Shown here one piece after another: positions 1 to 13,600 of a stretch of 64,000 nt of DNA (position 1 is its first letter; every line of letters starts with the position of its first letter). The translations under genes and the position numbers were made by a program. Under the pieces are notes generated by a model that saw nothing but the letters and a program-made list of their open reading frames with translations, was not told where the DNA came from and ran no database searches. The DNA comes from Rhodothermia bacterium (lineage in GTDB: Bacteria > Bacteroidota > Rhodothermia > Balneolales > Balneolaceae): the NCBI GenBank assembly GCA_030427885.1, contig JAUICM010000002.1, positions 186,001-250,000 of the forward strand, read 5' to 3'.

Positions 1-306
1 TTATACCGAACTCAAAAAAATGTGGTTAATAACAATTATTTGACGTATTGCTAATGAATTAGTCAATTCTATTTACTAATCATAGATTAATCAATTCATT
101 TTACTAAACCAAATATATTTCATGGAATCGCTTCTTGTTTTTTGAGATTTATTGAAACACTTTAATCAAAATGATTTAAGGTTTTTTGACTAGCGATAAT
201 TAACTTCTGCGGGGTAATTCATTAACAGTGAGCCTTTTATTCGATTTATAAAATTAACCTTACACCGAAAAAGGATTTAAAAATTTATAGACCAGGGAAA
301 GACGGA
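1..306 (+). promoter_or_regulatory. Non-coding leader upstream of ROK regulator
   Basis: This very AT-rich stretch holds no convincing gene. Two imperfect direct repeats, roughly 59-80 and 87-109 (both of the form TTaRTCAATTcWnTTTACTAA), lie about 200 bases before the ROK start and could be operator half-sites, but nothing proves this. Just before the start codon the sequence AGGGAAAGACGGA gives a plausible ribosome binding site. I could not place a confident promoter. Confidence 0.35.
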
Positions 307-1524
307 ATGCTTACCGGAACGAATTTAACTTATACCAAGGCCTACAATTTTCGCATCGTTTTTGAAACTATTCGATTGCAAGGACCTATTTCAAGAGCGG
401 ACATTGCGAGAAGAACAAGTCTGACAGCCCAAACGGTTTCTAACATTGTAAGCAGGTTACTGGAACGTCAATTTGTACAGGAAGGAAAGAAACTCCAAAA
501 GAAAAGAGGGGCTCCATCCACCACTCTTCAGGTTAACCCGGAAGGTGCTTTTTCCATTGGACTGGATTTCAACCGGGACCATCTTACCGGGATCTTAGTT
601 GATCTTGCTGGTTCTGTAAAGCGAAAAATATTTTATGAAGTTGACTCACCTTCTCCTGATGAAGCTATAGACCTTATGGTTTCAACGATACGGCAATTGT
701 CTTCGGCATCAGATCTTAAGAATTCTCATTTTTCTGGAGTGGGCGTTGGCCTACCAGGACCTCTTGAGATCAACAGTAATAATGAGGTATCAAATTTCAT
801 TAACCCTACTGCTTTCCCAAACTGGAAAAATGTTCCTATAGGCAGTATGCTCAAAAAGCATACTGAAGTACCCATCTTTATTGAAAATAATGCCAGTGCC
901 GCTACTATAGGTGAGCGTTGGTATGGAGCAGGCCGAAATATTTCGAATTTCCTGTACACCTTTTTTGGTGCTGGTCTCGGAGGCGGACTTGTATTGAACG
1001 GAAGCATTTATGAGGGGCAGTATCGTAATGCCGGTGAGCTAGGATATTTTCCCTTCATTAATGAAAAGAGCCCATTAAGCAATTCCAGCCAACCTCATAT
1101 TGGAGAGCACTACAACTTAAACAGATTGTATAAGTGGCTTTCTGAATTTGATATAACTGTTCACCGCCCTGAAGATCTTGAGACTTTATTCAATGATGGC
1201 AATCCTAAATTTATGGAGTGGCTAGATCAGGCTAAACAATATTTATTACCCGTTTTTCTGGCTGCTGAATATATGATGGATATTGAAGTGATCATTCTTG
1301 GAGGGCGTCTACCACAAGTGATCATTGAAGATATTGCAAATGACCTTCCGAGACTTATGGAGGGGATAAGGGTGGATATAAAGAAGAATGTACCCAAATT
1401 TCAGTGTGGTACGGCTGGAGCAGACTCAGCTGCTCTGGGAGCAGCAACCCTTCCCATGTTCGATCTTTTTGCAGCGCAAACTGATGTTTTAATTAAGAAC
1501 AACTCTTTATCTAATGGCGACTAA
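307..1524 (+). CDS. ROK-family transcriptional regulator (NagC/XylR type)
   Basis: A 405-residue protein with an N-terminal winged helix-turn-helix (about residues 15-65, with ISRADIARRTSLTAQTVSNI as the DNA-reading helices) followed by a ROK sugar-kinase fold. Seen in the fold are the glycine-rich phosphate loop GVGVGLPGPL, the ENNASAATIGE segment and the GAGLGGGLV motif. The C-X-C-G-X2-G-C zinc motif found in many ROK proteins is missing; after the GELGY motif the sequence is divergent. Known members repress or activate sugar-uptake genes and sense a sugar or sugar phosphate. The start follows a good AGGGA-type ribosome site. The gene stands alone and converges on the giant gene, so its targets are not evident here. 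Confidence 0.88.
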   Translation: MLTGTNLTYTKAYNFRIVFETIRLQGPISRADIARRTSLTAQTVSNIVSRLLERQFVQEGKKLQKKRGAPSTTLQVNPEGAFSIGLDFNRDHLTGILVDLAGSVKRKIFYEVDSPSPDEAIDLMVSTIRQLSSASDLKNSHFSGVGVGLPGPLEINSNNEVSNFINPTAFPNWKNVPIGSMLKKHTEVPIFIENNASAATIGERWYGAGRNISNFLYTFFGAGLGGGLVLNGSIYEGQYRNAGELGYFPFINEKSPLSNSSQPHIGEHYNLNRLYKWLSEFDITVHRPEDLETLFNDGNPKFMEWLDQAKQYLLPVFLAAEYMMDIEVIILGGRLPQVIIEDIANDLPRLMEGIRVDIKKNVPKFQCGTAGADSAALGAATLPMFDLFAAQTDVLIKNNSLSNGD

Positions 1525-1553
1525 GTCATTTATTCTCTTTGTTAAATAAAAGA

Positions 1554-1579
1554 ACCTGACCCCCTTCCGGAGATCAGGT
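1554..1579. terminator. Bidirectional terminator between convergent genes
   Basis: Inverted repeat ACCTGA/TCAGGT with a 14-base loop, between the ROK gene (+) and the giant gene (-). On the minus strand it is followed by a T-rich run (TTCTTTTATTT). The stem is short, so this is moderately supported. Confidence 0.45.
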
Positions 1580-1615
1580 ACATTTTAAGTATAAGACATC
1601 GTCAATTTCGCGATC

Positions 1616-4600
1616 CTATTTAACAAGGATCATTTTCTTCACCGATGTGAAGTTCTCACCTGAGTCAGATTTAGCTCTGATTATGTACAGATACATTCCA
1701 GAGGCAAGTGCTTTGGCATCCCATTTAACTTTGTAGTATCCCGGATTCTGATTTTCGTCTACCAGTGTAGCAACCTTACGGCCTAATACGTCGAAAATGG
1801 TAATATTAACCTGCGCTTTCGAAGCCAGATCATATTGAATATTAGTTGTCGGGTTAAATGGGTTTGGATAGTTCTGAGCCAGATTGAATGTCTCAGGAAT
1901 GATATCGGACAGGTCAACGGCTGTTTTCATAGCGGATCGAACAGGCGTTACCACATTTTCCAACCTGATATCAGAAGTTATATCCACATCGGAACTTCCC
2001 GGATCTTTGACCCTGAAGGTGATCTCTGCTATATCTTTTCCTCTAACCGAATTTACCTCTCCAAAGTTAGCCACCTGTATCTTAGCTATTCCATTCAGAG
2101 AATCGGTATATGTAAGCGTAACATTGTAGCCCCCTTCAATATCAAAGAGTTTAAGGTCCCGGATATTATCTACTTCGAGTTTATCAGCATCATATTCGAG
2201 CTCGAGGCTAATACCTTTCACTTTGCCCGGGTGATCAAGACTGATCTGATAATGTAAGAACATATCGTTACCGTCGGCAGAATAATCACTTTCAGAACTT
2301 TGGTTAACAACGATGTACGATTCTCCGGAGAATGATATGCTATCAGGTTTTACAGCTTTTACGAATGCCTTTCCTTCATTCCCACGATCGAAGAGTATCT
2401 TACTATTCACCTGCTGGCTGTAGTTCCAAGAGCGAATAAAATTACTCAGATCATCAATATCATAATCTGAATTTCCATTTACCTGAACTTTAGGAAATCC
2501 AACTCCTGATTTTCCAGTAAATGGAGCCAGCTCATACCTGAAGTCGTTGGATAGCCACGCATCCCTGAGGACCATCCAGTCGTCAAATTCCACTTCACCA
2601 CTAATATCAAAGTCACCCAACATGGAAGTTGAATAGCTATCTGATATATGATTATCTGCCTCACCATCATTCTGAGCGTTTCCATTGGTATCGAAGTAGA
2701 ATTCGCCCCTGCTTGCATCGCTCATATCTCCTGAATTCAAGGTCACAGTGAAGCTGTCATTTGTATAAAGGAAAGCAGGCCGGACAATCAGACTGGAATC
2801 AGTGAATACATTACTACTCACCGTAGTGGTAACATTATCTTCATCAGTAATGCTTACTGAACCTGTCGGGAATCTCGTTGCAATTCTGTCATTAAAGAAT
2901 GAATTAGAATTCACGTCGAACACAAACTCCAGATAGGCACCATCTCCCTCGTATGCGATCAGATTATTCGAACCTTCATAATTGACATGAGACACATAAA
3001 CAGGTGTTACAACCAGATTGTAGTACACAAATACCGCAGCGTTTGAAGTTGACCGAACTGCGATCTCAAGATCTCCGTCATTGTCAGCATCAAAAATGAT
3101 CAAACCTGCAAAACCACCGGTTTGTTCGAAACTTGATTCCGTAAATATCAGGTTTGAAGAACCATCATTTAAATACAGTTCCAGTGTACCATTTTGTTCA
3201 CCGGTTACCAGGTCAATGTATCCGTCACCATTAAGGTCTCCTATCTCAAATGTTTTTCCATCTACACCTGATGATAGTTGAGAAATAGACCCAAAGCTTC
3301 CGTCACCATTACCTGAATAATAAACCAATTCACCAGATGTTCCTGATGAAAGTGCCACTATATCGTAATCACCATCATTGTTTACATCGAAGGAGGAAAC
3401 TTTTCGAACATTACTGATGCTTGAGCTAACTGTGCTTTTCGTAAAGTTATTATCACCATCATTCAGATAGACTGATATTCTGTTCGCACCTGCCTCTGAT
3501 GCTATCACATCCATGAACCCATCCATGTTCAGATCTGCCGGATATATCGAATTTACATCAGTTGCATTATCACTTAGTACAATCTCTGATGAGAATGATA
3601 CATGTCCCAGACTCTGGTTCAGGTAGATACTGATCTTTTCATCACCACTTGAGGCAATCAACACATCCTGTTTACCGTCATTATTCATGTCGGCTACCTG
3701 AATGTCAGTAGCAGCTATGTTATTTCCGGTAATGCGGGTTCTTTCATATCTGTCGGCTGGTTCACTAGCATTCTGTCCCGTATTGCGGAATACATGGAAT
3801 TCATTGTTGCTGTTTGTGATAGCAACAAGATCAGGATATCCGTCATCAAATAAATTAGCCTGAACTATTTTGGTATATGATCCTGTAGAGGTGGTTAACA
3901 CCGACTCTGTCAGATACTCACCATTTCCATCATTCACCAGATAATTAACTGCCTGCGCACTTGGATAGGTGGTAAGCAAGTCGTCAAAACCGTCATTATC
4001 CAGATCGGCATTTGCCAGTGAACCTAATGCAGAGCCAATGCTGAATTCAGCAGGAGTACTGAATGTTCCATCTGTTTCTGCCAATACCAGATAACTTATC
4101 GGATAGGTATACTCCACACCTTCAACCGTCACAACAATTGTGGTCTTACCAAAAATATTATCAGGTATCTCCACTTTCAGGAAGGAAGAATCAGCACTCA
4201 CAATACCAGCTGAGTTATCATCAAAGAATACCGAAACCTGAGAAGTATTATCTACAAATCCATTTCCGAATAAAGTGATCTCTTTACCAGCCGCTGAACT
4301 CGCAGGTTCAATTCTGGTGATCCTTGGAGTAAAGATCATCTCATTTACGATATTACTATTCTCAGATTCGCTTTCACTATCATCAACTGCTCTCACAGCA
4401 TAATAATAGGTATATGCGTTCATAAGATCAGAATCAGTATATGAAGTACTGGACTCTGCTATAGTTCCAACCAGAATATATGTTGAATCAGGATGTATGG
4501 ATCTGTACAAATGATATTCGTTCAGATCTGCTTCAGTATTTGCATCCCAGCTTAGTTCTGCACGGCCAATTCTTCCATTTACACTCAATCCTGTTGGAGG

Positions 4601-7600
4601 AGCCGGTGGTGGATCGAAGTTTATGTGAGCTGTTATTTTGCCATATACATTATTCTCATTCAATGAAAACAGATCCAGATCGCCGTCCTGATCCAAATCA
4701 GCCAGCAGAAGTTTACTTGACTCAAAATCTATACCAAAGATATCATCAGGAGTTCCAAACCCGCTTGGGGCCATATTAGGAATAGAGTAAATAACTCCGG
4801 TATTGTCATTAGCAGTAACAATATCTTTCAGACCATCTCCGGTAACATCATCTACAACAAGAGGAAGTGGGTTATTTACTCCCTGGCTTGCCGTTGTACT
4901 TGTAAAGGAAGAACCTGCATCATTATTTCTGAAATATATAATTCTGTCCGATCCAAGAGATGTGGCAACAAGATCTGTGTCGCCATCTTTATCGAGATCC
5001 ACAGCTGCAAGCATATTAGGAGCATTGGATGAGGTACTTATGGCCTGACGTGCACCAAATGTTCCGTCACCATTATTCTCGTAATACACGATATCGTCCG
5101 TTCCTTCCACAGCCACAATAATATCCAGTCTGCCATCCTTATTCATATCACCTGATATCACATCCACCGGTCCATTCATATTCGTTGAACCTGATTCGAT
5201 GACAACAGGATTACGGAAGAAATTATCTCCACGGTTCTTGATGAACAGTAGCCGGTCTCCATCCTCGTCAGTAATAATCACATCATGATCTCCATCTGCA
5301 TCTGCATCAAACACTGCTATTCCTGCGGGAACACCAAGGGTATCTGCAATTTCTATCGGATCACCGAATGTACCGTCACCTTCGCTCTTCATCCAGTAAG
5401 CCGTGGCCTGGCTTCTCACAGTATATACGATATCGTCATAACCGTCTCCATCCATATCTGTGGCATGGATCAGGTTACCGGCATCAGCAGAACCGGACTG
5501 AATCGGTGATAGAATGATCTGCGCCTGAGTGAATTGTGTATTACCCCTGTTTCTGGCCCAGCCGATCGACGCCTCATCTCCATAGGCAATATATCCAACA
5601 TCTGGATATCCGTCGCCGTTGAAGTCACCTACTGTAAAGTCTGCTGTTTTTTCCGGAATGGATGTCATTTCCAGTATATCACGGAAATAACCCCGGTCGG
5701 CTTCAAGAACTGTAAATCCTGGAACAGTGTACTCATTTCCATTTATTGAGACTAGCAGTTCGTAGCTTCCGGCACTAATGTCAGGAGCTATAAAATCGAT
5801 ATAATTAAAACTGAAGCTTTTAATGGATACTGAACTACCACTACTTGAACCATCAGTCGGTACCAATGTTGCACTCACGGAAGCTGAACCAGGGATGTAC
5901 GCCGCATATACTCTTATGGTATCTCCTTCGGTCATACTAAAGGAACTGGCAGTAAGAAGTCTTGTATACTGGAATGGCACTCTTAGCTCATCACTTGGAT
6001 TTGTTTCCTCGCTGGTACCACTTTCAACTGCAGTGATCTGATAATAATACTGAGTATTAGGAGTGACTCCAGTGTCCTCATAAGAATTGGTGCCGATCAA
6101 ACTACTATTCAGTTTTGTAGCACTTTCAATATCTGTACCTGATTCCGTTGAACGATATACGTTGTATCCTGCAGTATTGAAAGCTGGTTCCATGGTCCAG
6201 CTCAGCTGAATTGAATTTGATGTAGTTACAAAATCCAGATTTTCAGGTTTTGGTGGTCCCTGATTTTCAAACCAGAGCAGAGAATATCCTGTAGTTGTGG
6301 TAGCTAATACATCCAGGTCTCCGTCTTTATCAATATCAGCTAAACTTACATTGTCTATTGCTGATGAGCCCGAATACACCGTTCTGGATATACTAAAACC
6401 GGTTGACGTATTCTCAACCCAGTAGACAGATGAACTTGCATTAGTGCTGATAACCATATCCAGATCACCATCTCCGTCCATGTCGCCGGTAGCGATTCGA
6501 TACGCACCATCGATATTGTTGTTTATCGTTTGAGCACCTCCAAATGAAGTTCCTGTATTTTCAAACCATAGCAGATCATCGTTAGTGTTCGATGTCGCCA
6601 GAATATCGATCAGATCATCCCCATCAACATCTGCTACTGCCACACCTCTTGGCAGTGAAAGGGATGCTAAATCATTTTTAGTTTGGAATCTGGAAACCCT
6701 TGATACACCTGCTCCACCATTTGGATACCATGCTATTTTGCCGTCCGAAATTGAAGCTGAAACGATATCCTGATAACCATCACCATCAAAGTCTATGGCA
6801 TCAATATCCCATGCTCCGTCAGCTGTAGTAGTAATTATCACCGGATCGCTGAACTGCCCGTTACCATTATTTTCGAACCAGGCTACTTTATCATCACTTT
6901 GCGAAGCTGAAATAACATCAGGATCACCATCGCCATCCAGATCAGCAGCTATTACTTTTTGGGCACCACTAGTGGTTGAAGTTATAACAGTTCTTGTAAA
7001 TGTCGGATCGTCTTCACCGTCATTTTCATACCAGGCTATTTCGCCATCACTTAGTGAAGATGTAAGCAGGTCGATATTACCATCATCATTCAGGTCTGCT
7101 GCAAATACACTGCTTGCTCCGTCTGCTTCATTAGTTATTTCAATGCCCTCAGCAAATGTTCCGTCGCCATTACTCTTATACCAAACTACCTTATCGAGAT
7201 TATTGGAAGTGATAACTGCATCAATAAATCCATCGTTGTTAAGATCTGCAGTAGTTAGGCCTCCAAAATTCTGACCTGAGACTGTAGCTATTGCATTTGA
7301 TGTACCATTGAAATACGCCTGTTCCTGTTTCAATATGGTAAAGTTCTGAGCGTATATATCCTGTTTGCCTCCAACAGTTACCCGTACCGCTTCAAAACCT
7401 TCCTCCATATCAGGGACTTCCACCACTAATTTTGTAGGGCTGGCACTTATCACATCAGCCAATTGGGAGCCAAACCGGACAGTATTCGAAGATGCTGTTT
7501 CTGAGAAGCCTGCACCATACAATTCGATTCTGGATCCTGGTGCACCAGACAGAGGTTTTACATCTGAGATACCGAATGGAGGTACAGTATTCTCATAAAT

Positions 7601-10600
7601 AACAGATACTGGATTACCATCAGCATCGGCTCCGGTAATGATAATATCAAGATCACCATCAGCGTCAATATCAGCGATATCGGATGAACCCTGGCCCAGA
7701 TTGATCAACGATAATCCGGAATCAGAAAACCCTCCGTCTCCGTCATTCAGATATACTTTGGTCACTGGATCAGATCCCGTGTATCCCATAATCAGCACAT
7801 CCACGTCACCATCGCCGTCCAGGTCACCAATTGCAGAATCTCCTGTATCTAACTGATCAATATCACGATCGAGTTTTGTATAGCTTGTTCCACTACCATT
7901 GTTCAGGTATACCGTGCTTCCCGAGACCAGGATATCCAGATCACCATCCCCATCAAAATCAGCGATATGTGAACGGTTGTAATAGGTATCCTCAAAATTA
8001 AATGACACCTGATCAAGATCCTCAGTTCCTGTTCCTGTGAATAGTTGTGTTGTATATACAGAACCATCGTATCCTGAAACTAACACATCGATGTACCCAT
8101 CGTTATCAACGTCGCCTACGGCAATACTACTGTTCTCAAATTCACTCAAAGATGTAACGCTGTTAAATGTTCCATTTCCGTCACTAAAGTAGATATCTGT
8201 AAATTTTGCAGTGCCTGAATTACCCGTCTGCAATATATCAGGGTAATTATCATCATTGATGTAAGCGACCTTAATGTCTCCGTAATTGGTACCTCCCCAA
8301 CTACTTAAGGAATTGAAGTTGCCTGTGCCATCATTACCATAGGTAAAAGTGTATTGAGTAGTTCCATTATTACCTGACAATACCAGATCCAGATCACCGT
8401 CATCGTCCAGATCCCCGAAATCCGCAGCTGAACTTGAGAGATTAATAAAACTCACACCAGCATCAGAAAAGATCCCCGCACCATTATTCAGAAATAATTT
8501 ACTCTGGTTGGATGATCCGTTATTACCGGTAAGGTGAAGGTCAAAATCTCCATCACCATCTACATCACCAAATACAGATGAACCATTGCTGAGTGCTGTT
8601 ACCGTGGTAAATGATGATTTAAAAAATGGGTCTTTTTCTGCCAGAACAGTGAATGCACCGCTATATCTGGCGAAACCACTGGAGCCAACAACACCTATGG
8701 TTGAAAATCCAGGGTCAACATCCGGGATCTCAGCTATTATCTTTGTAGAACTTGCTGAAATAATTTCTGCTTCCGTTCCACCGATTATAACTCTGTTTGC
8801 GGACGATGTTGATGAGAAGCCAGAACCAAATATTGAGATCCTGGTGCCAGGAGCTCCAGATGAAGGCATTACATCGTTGATCGATGATCCACCTAGGTTT
8901 TCATAGATTCCTGAAAAATATGAAGTGGGTGCTGATTGAGAATAACCTGAAATAGCAATATCCAGATCCCCATCACCATCCACATCTACAAATTTAACTC
9001 TTCCGTCATAGGTTGAATAGATGCTTTGGCTCAGTTCTTCATCATATGTAAAACTTCCAAATCCATTATTAAAATAGATAGCCAATTCTGCCTGACCAGA
9101 TTGATTACGCCCAGTCAGTATAAGATCCAGATCGCCATCTCCATCGAAATCCCCGAGGTCGGAAGAACTATCATAAACATCCAGAAAATCCTGGCTTGAT
9201 TTTGTAAATGAGCCAGAACCTGTGTTTGTATATAATGCTGATTCACTTCCTCCGCTCAATACATTTGAATATCCGGTTAAAATGAAGTCATCAAATCCAT
9301 CTCCGGTTACATCACCTACTGAAATAGAACCATATGCTGTTCCGGTAATACTTGTACTTACATTCGTAAAAATCCCTTCTCCATCATTCTCATACATAAA
9401 CACAGAGTAGGCAGAAGAATAGTTTCCTGATTCAATGAGATCCAGATCTCCATCATTGTCGAAATCAAAAAATTCAGAAGAACAATACTGCATTCCCTGA
9501 AAGCTTTGTCCGGAATTGGTATATATACCTGAGCCATCATTAAGATATAAATACGCTGATGTCGCATAACCACAAATAAACAGATCCAGGTCACCATCAC
9601 CGTCTACATCCCCGAAGGAACTTGAATTTATATAAGTTCCTGCCAGGCTGTTTCCTGAGCTTATAAAAGTACCATCTCCATTATTCAGCCGTATCTGTGC
9701 AAAATAACTTCCATTGTAGCCGGTGTTCAACAGATCGTTATCCCCATCATTATCTACATCCTCGAAAACAGGGGTTCCGTAATAGGAATTTGGAAGTCCT
9801 GAATTCTTGTAGACAAAATTACCTCTCCCGCCATTCAAATACAGAGATCCCAGATAGTTTCCGCTGGTATTCTGGCCCGTAAGGAACATATCAAGGTCTG
9901 AATCTCCATCAATATCAGCAAAATCGAAGTCGCTATAACGGGCTCCCTCAATGCTAACCCCTGATAATTTTAATTCCGGAGTATTTTCAAACAGGATATC
10001 GAATTCTTTTGTAGCAACAGCTGTTCCGTTCTCATTGGTTACGGTCACTTCATTAAATCCAGGGAATCCTCCACTTGGTATAGTAACCACTAATTTATTT
10101 TCAGAAGCGGCGGTTACTGTTGCAGCAACACCCCCGATTTCAACCTGGTTATCTGATGGATTTGATGAAAACTTAGTACCATATATTGAAACTGTAGTTC
10201 CCACTCCACCTGACAGAGGATAGAACTTTGAAATTAGGAACGGTGGTATCGTATTTTCATAAATAATAGCAGAGTAAGTAGATCCGGCATATCCGGCGAT
10301 CAGAATGTCAACATCACCATCCCCTTCAAGGTCGGCCATATTAACGGTAGCATCATAAACACCTGTTAAACTAACTGATGATTCTTCAAATGTTCCGTCA
10401 CCAAAATTGAGGTACAGAACAGCGGTGTTATTACCGGCAACTATCAGATCCTGATCTCCATCTCCATCAATATCGCCAGTTGAAATAGTAGCATATTGAA
10501 CACCCGGTAGTGTTTCAGAAGCTGCGGTATACTCCCCAGATCCATTATTAAAGTTTAAATAGGTCAGATACTGAGATCCGTTATATCCCGAAGAAACCAC

Positions 10601-13600
10601 ATCCTGATCACCATCGCCATCCAGATCAACAAACACTACGTCTGAATACAGTACACCGGTGAAACTTTCGTTTGAATTAGTGAATGTGCCTGAGCCATCG
10701 TTCAACCATAGAAGTACTGAATAAGTCGGGGAGTATCCAGACATTATGATATCAAGGTCGCCATCACCATCTGCATCAGCCATGTCCATTTTACCGTATC
10801 TTAATCCTGTCAGACTCTGGCCAGAATTGAAAAATGATCCCCCTCCATCATTCAATAAAATAGCTGCACTATAGCTTCCTGAAAAACCATAGCCCATCAG
10901 TACCATATCCAGGTCGCCATCGGCGTCCACATCCCCTAATTCAAATTCACCCTGGTATGCCCCTGTAAATGTAGATTCACTTTGGGTATATCCACCATCC
11001 CCGTCATTGAAATAAGTACGTGTAATATTAGTGCTACCATCATAACCCATTTCTATTACATCCAGGTCACCGTCATCATCCAGATCTCCGAAACGAACGG
11101 CTCCCTGATAAGTTCCTGCAAATGTTTCCTCAGATAATTCAAATCCACCTTCACCATCACCCAGGTATAAGTTTGTGACCACTTCATTGGAAACATTATA
11201 TCCTGAGATGATCATATCCATATATCCATCACCGTTGGCGTCACCCAGATCAGATGAAGCGTATCTCACTCCTTCAAGTTCTGCATCCACATCTTTCCTG
11301 ATGAATGGATCTTTGTATTCCAGCACTGAGAACTGGTTTTCCAAACTTGTGGTTTTACTACCCCTTGTTACGTCAATATCTGTTGACCCTGCACTCAAAG
11401 ATGGCACTGTTACTACAAGCTGACTTGTACTTGCTGAACTTATTGTTGCTGTGGCACCCCCGATCTTAACTGCGTTTTCTGATGCGGTTGACGAAAATCC
11501 CGAGCCCCTGATCGTAATTTTACCTCCCACGGTAGATGAAAGTGGTCTAACACTGGTTATCCTGAATGGTTTTTCAGTATTTTCATAGTATGCACTTTCA
11601 TAAACAGTGCCGGTATAACCTGTGATGAGAACATCCATATCTCCATCACCGTCCATATCATCCATTTCCAGAGCACTGTCATAAATACCAGTAAAAGATA
11701 TTCCTGATTCTGAGTAAGTACCATCTCCAGCATTACTATAAAGTCTGGTATTACCACCAGCAGCAATTAACAGATCAAGATCCCCATCGCTGTCAATATC
11801 ACCCAATGTCATCTCTGGATTCGCGGCAGCATATATTGATGTTTGTTCAGAAGTATAATCGCCACCTCCATTATTGGTATGAATGAAAGTTGCTACAACA
11901 GAACCTGTGTTTCCTGTAGAAATAATATCCTGATCCCCATCACCATCTATATCTGCAAATTTTACATCTGAATAATACTGACCGGTAAAACTCTCGCTTG
12001 AGTTGGTAAAGTTACCTGCACCATCGTTCAGGTACAGACGCATTATTACTGAAGGAGAATATCCTGCCATTACAATATCAAGGTCACCGTCTTCATCAGC
12101 ATCGGCCATATCAGCACTTGAATACCTTAATCCGAGCAGTGATTGTCCCGAATCAAAAAATTCACCAGATCCATCATTCAAATAAAGTAAGGTAGTGTAT
12201 GTACCTGCTGAACCCGTTCCAGTGAGTAACATATCAATGTCACCATCACCATCTACATCGCCAAGATCCACGTCTTCGTCAACCCCGTGGTAAGTATTTG
12301 AATCTACATCATACCCACCATCGCCATCATTGAAATAGATGAATGTTGTATATGCAGAGCCGGTATATCCCGATGCAACAATGTCGAGGTCACCATCGCC
12401 ATCCAGATCAGCAAAGCGAATGGCACCATGGTAGATACCTGTAAAACTTTCATTGGATTCTTGAAAGCCACCCTCTCCATCTCCCAGATACAGTTCCATA
12501 ATTGGCTGAGAAGAACTGTTATACCCGGATATAATAATGTCCAGATTACCATCTCCATCAACGTCGCCACGGTCGGAAGAAGCATAACGGACCCCATCGA
12601 AGGGCACATTGTTGTTTTTCTTCAGGTATGGTTCTTTTGAACCAAGAACAGAGAATACACCATTATAATCCACGGTTCCATTATTGTTACTTACCGAGAC
12701 TTCAGCAGAACCTTTTTGTACAGATGGAACGGTCACCAGTAATTGCGTACTGCTTGCAGAAATAACGGTAGCCCCGGCTCCCCCGATACTGACTGTATTA
12801 TCGTTAGCTGTTGAAGAAAAGCCAGAACCATAAATTGTAACTTTTGAGCCCGGTGCTGCAGTACCTGGGCGCACTTTGCTGATAAGGAATGGCCGTTCAG
12901 CGTTTTCATAAAAGATACTGGTGTATGCACTTCCTGAGAGTCCGGTAACAAAAATATCCAGATCACCATCTGCATCAGCATCCCCGAATTTAGCATCTGA
13001 TTCTGTTACGCCAAGTAAGCTAATACCTGAAGGAGTAAAGGTACCTGTTCCATTATTTACATAAACTTTAGTTGCAGTACCTCCAATTACCATCAGGTCA
13101 AGGTCACCATCACCATCAACATCTCCAAGATCGAGGCTGGCATATTGAGCCGGAGTGATTGAGTTTGTGATCTCCGAAAACTCACCCAATCCATTATTTA
13201 TATTAACATAGGTAACGTAAACAGAACCATTATGTCCCATATAGATCAAATCCTGATCCCCATCACCGTCGATATCACCGAATTTTGAAGCTGAGTAAAT
13301 AACTCCTGTAAAACTTTCAGACGAAAGGCTAAACTCGCCCGCCCCATTATTCAGGTATAATCTCGCGATATACGATGGAGAGTAACCAGCAATGAAAATA
13401 TCGAGGTCACCATCGTTGTCAACATCAGCAATATCGGCTGAACTATAACGGAGGCCTGTTAAACTTTGTGTGGATTGATAAAACTTACCTGTACCATCAT
13501 TCATTAAAATGGTTGTACTGTAGGTGTTTGAACTGTATCCGTTTCCGGTCAGAAGCATATCCGGATCACCATCGCCATCAAGATCACCCATTTGAACTTC

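Noticed and set aside
307-1524. ROK sugar kinase enzyme
   Set aside because: The N-terminal helix-turn-helix and the lack of the zinc CxCG motif favour a transcription regulator.
6795-7274. A 159-codon open frame antisense to the giant gene, and similar ones such as 34994-35446
   Set aside because: They are low-complexity shadows of repeated coding on the other strand and have no ribosome sites or recognisable domains.
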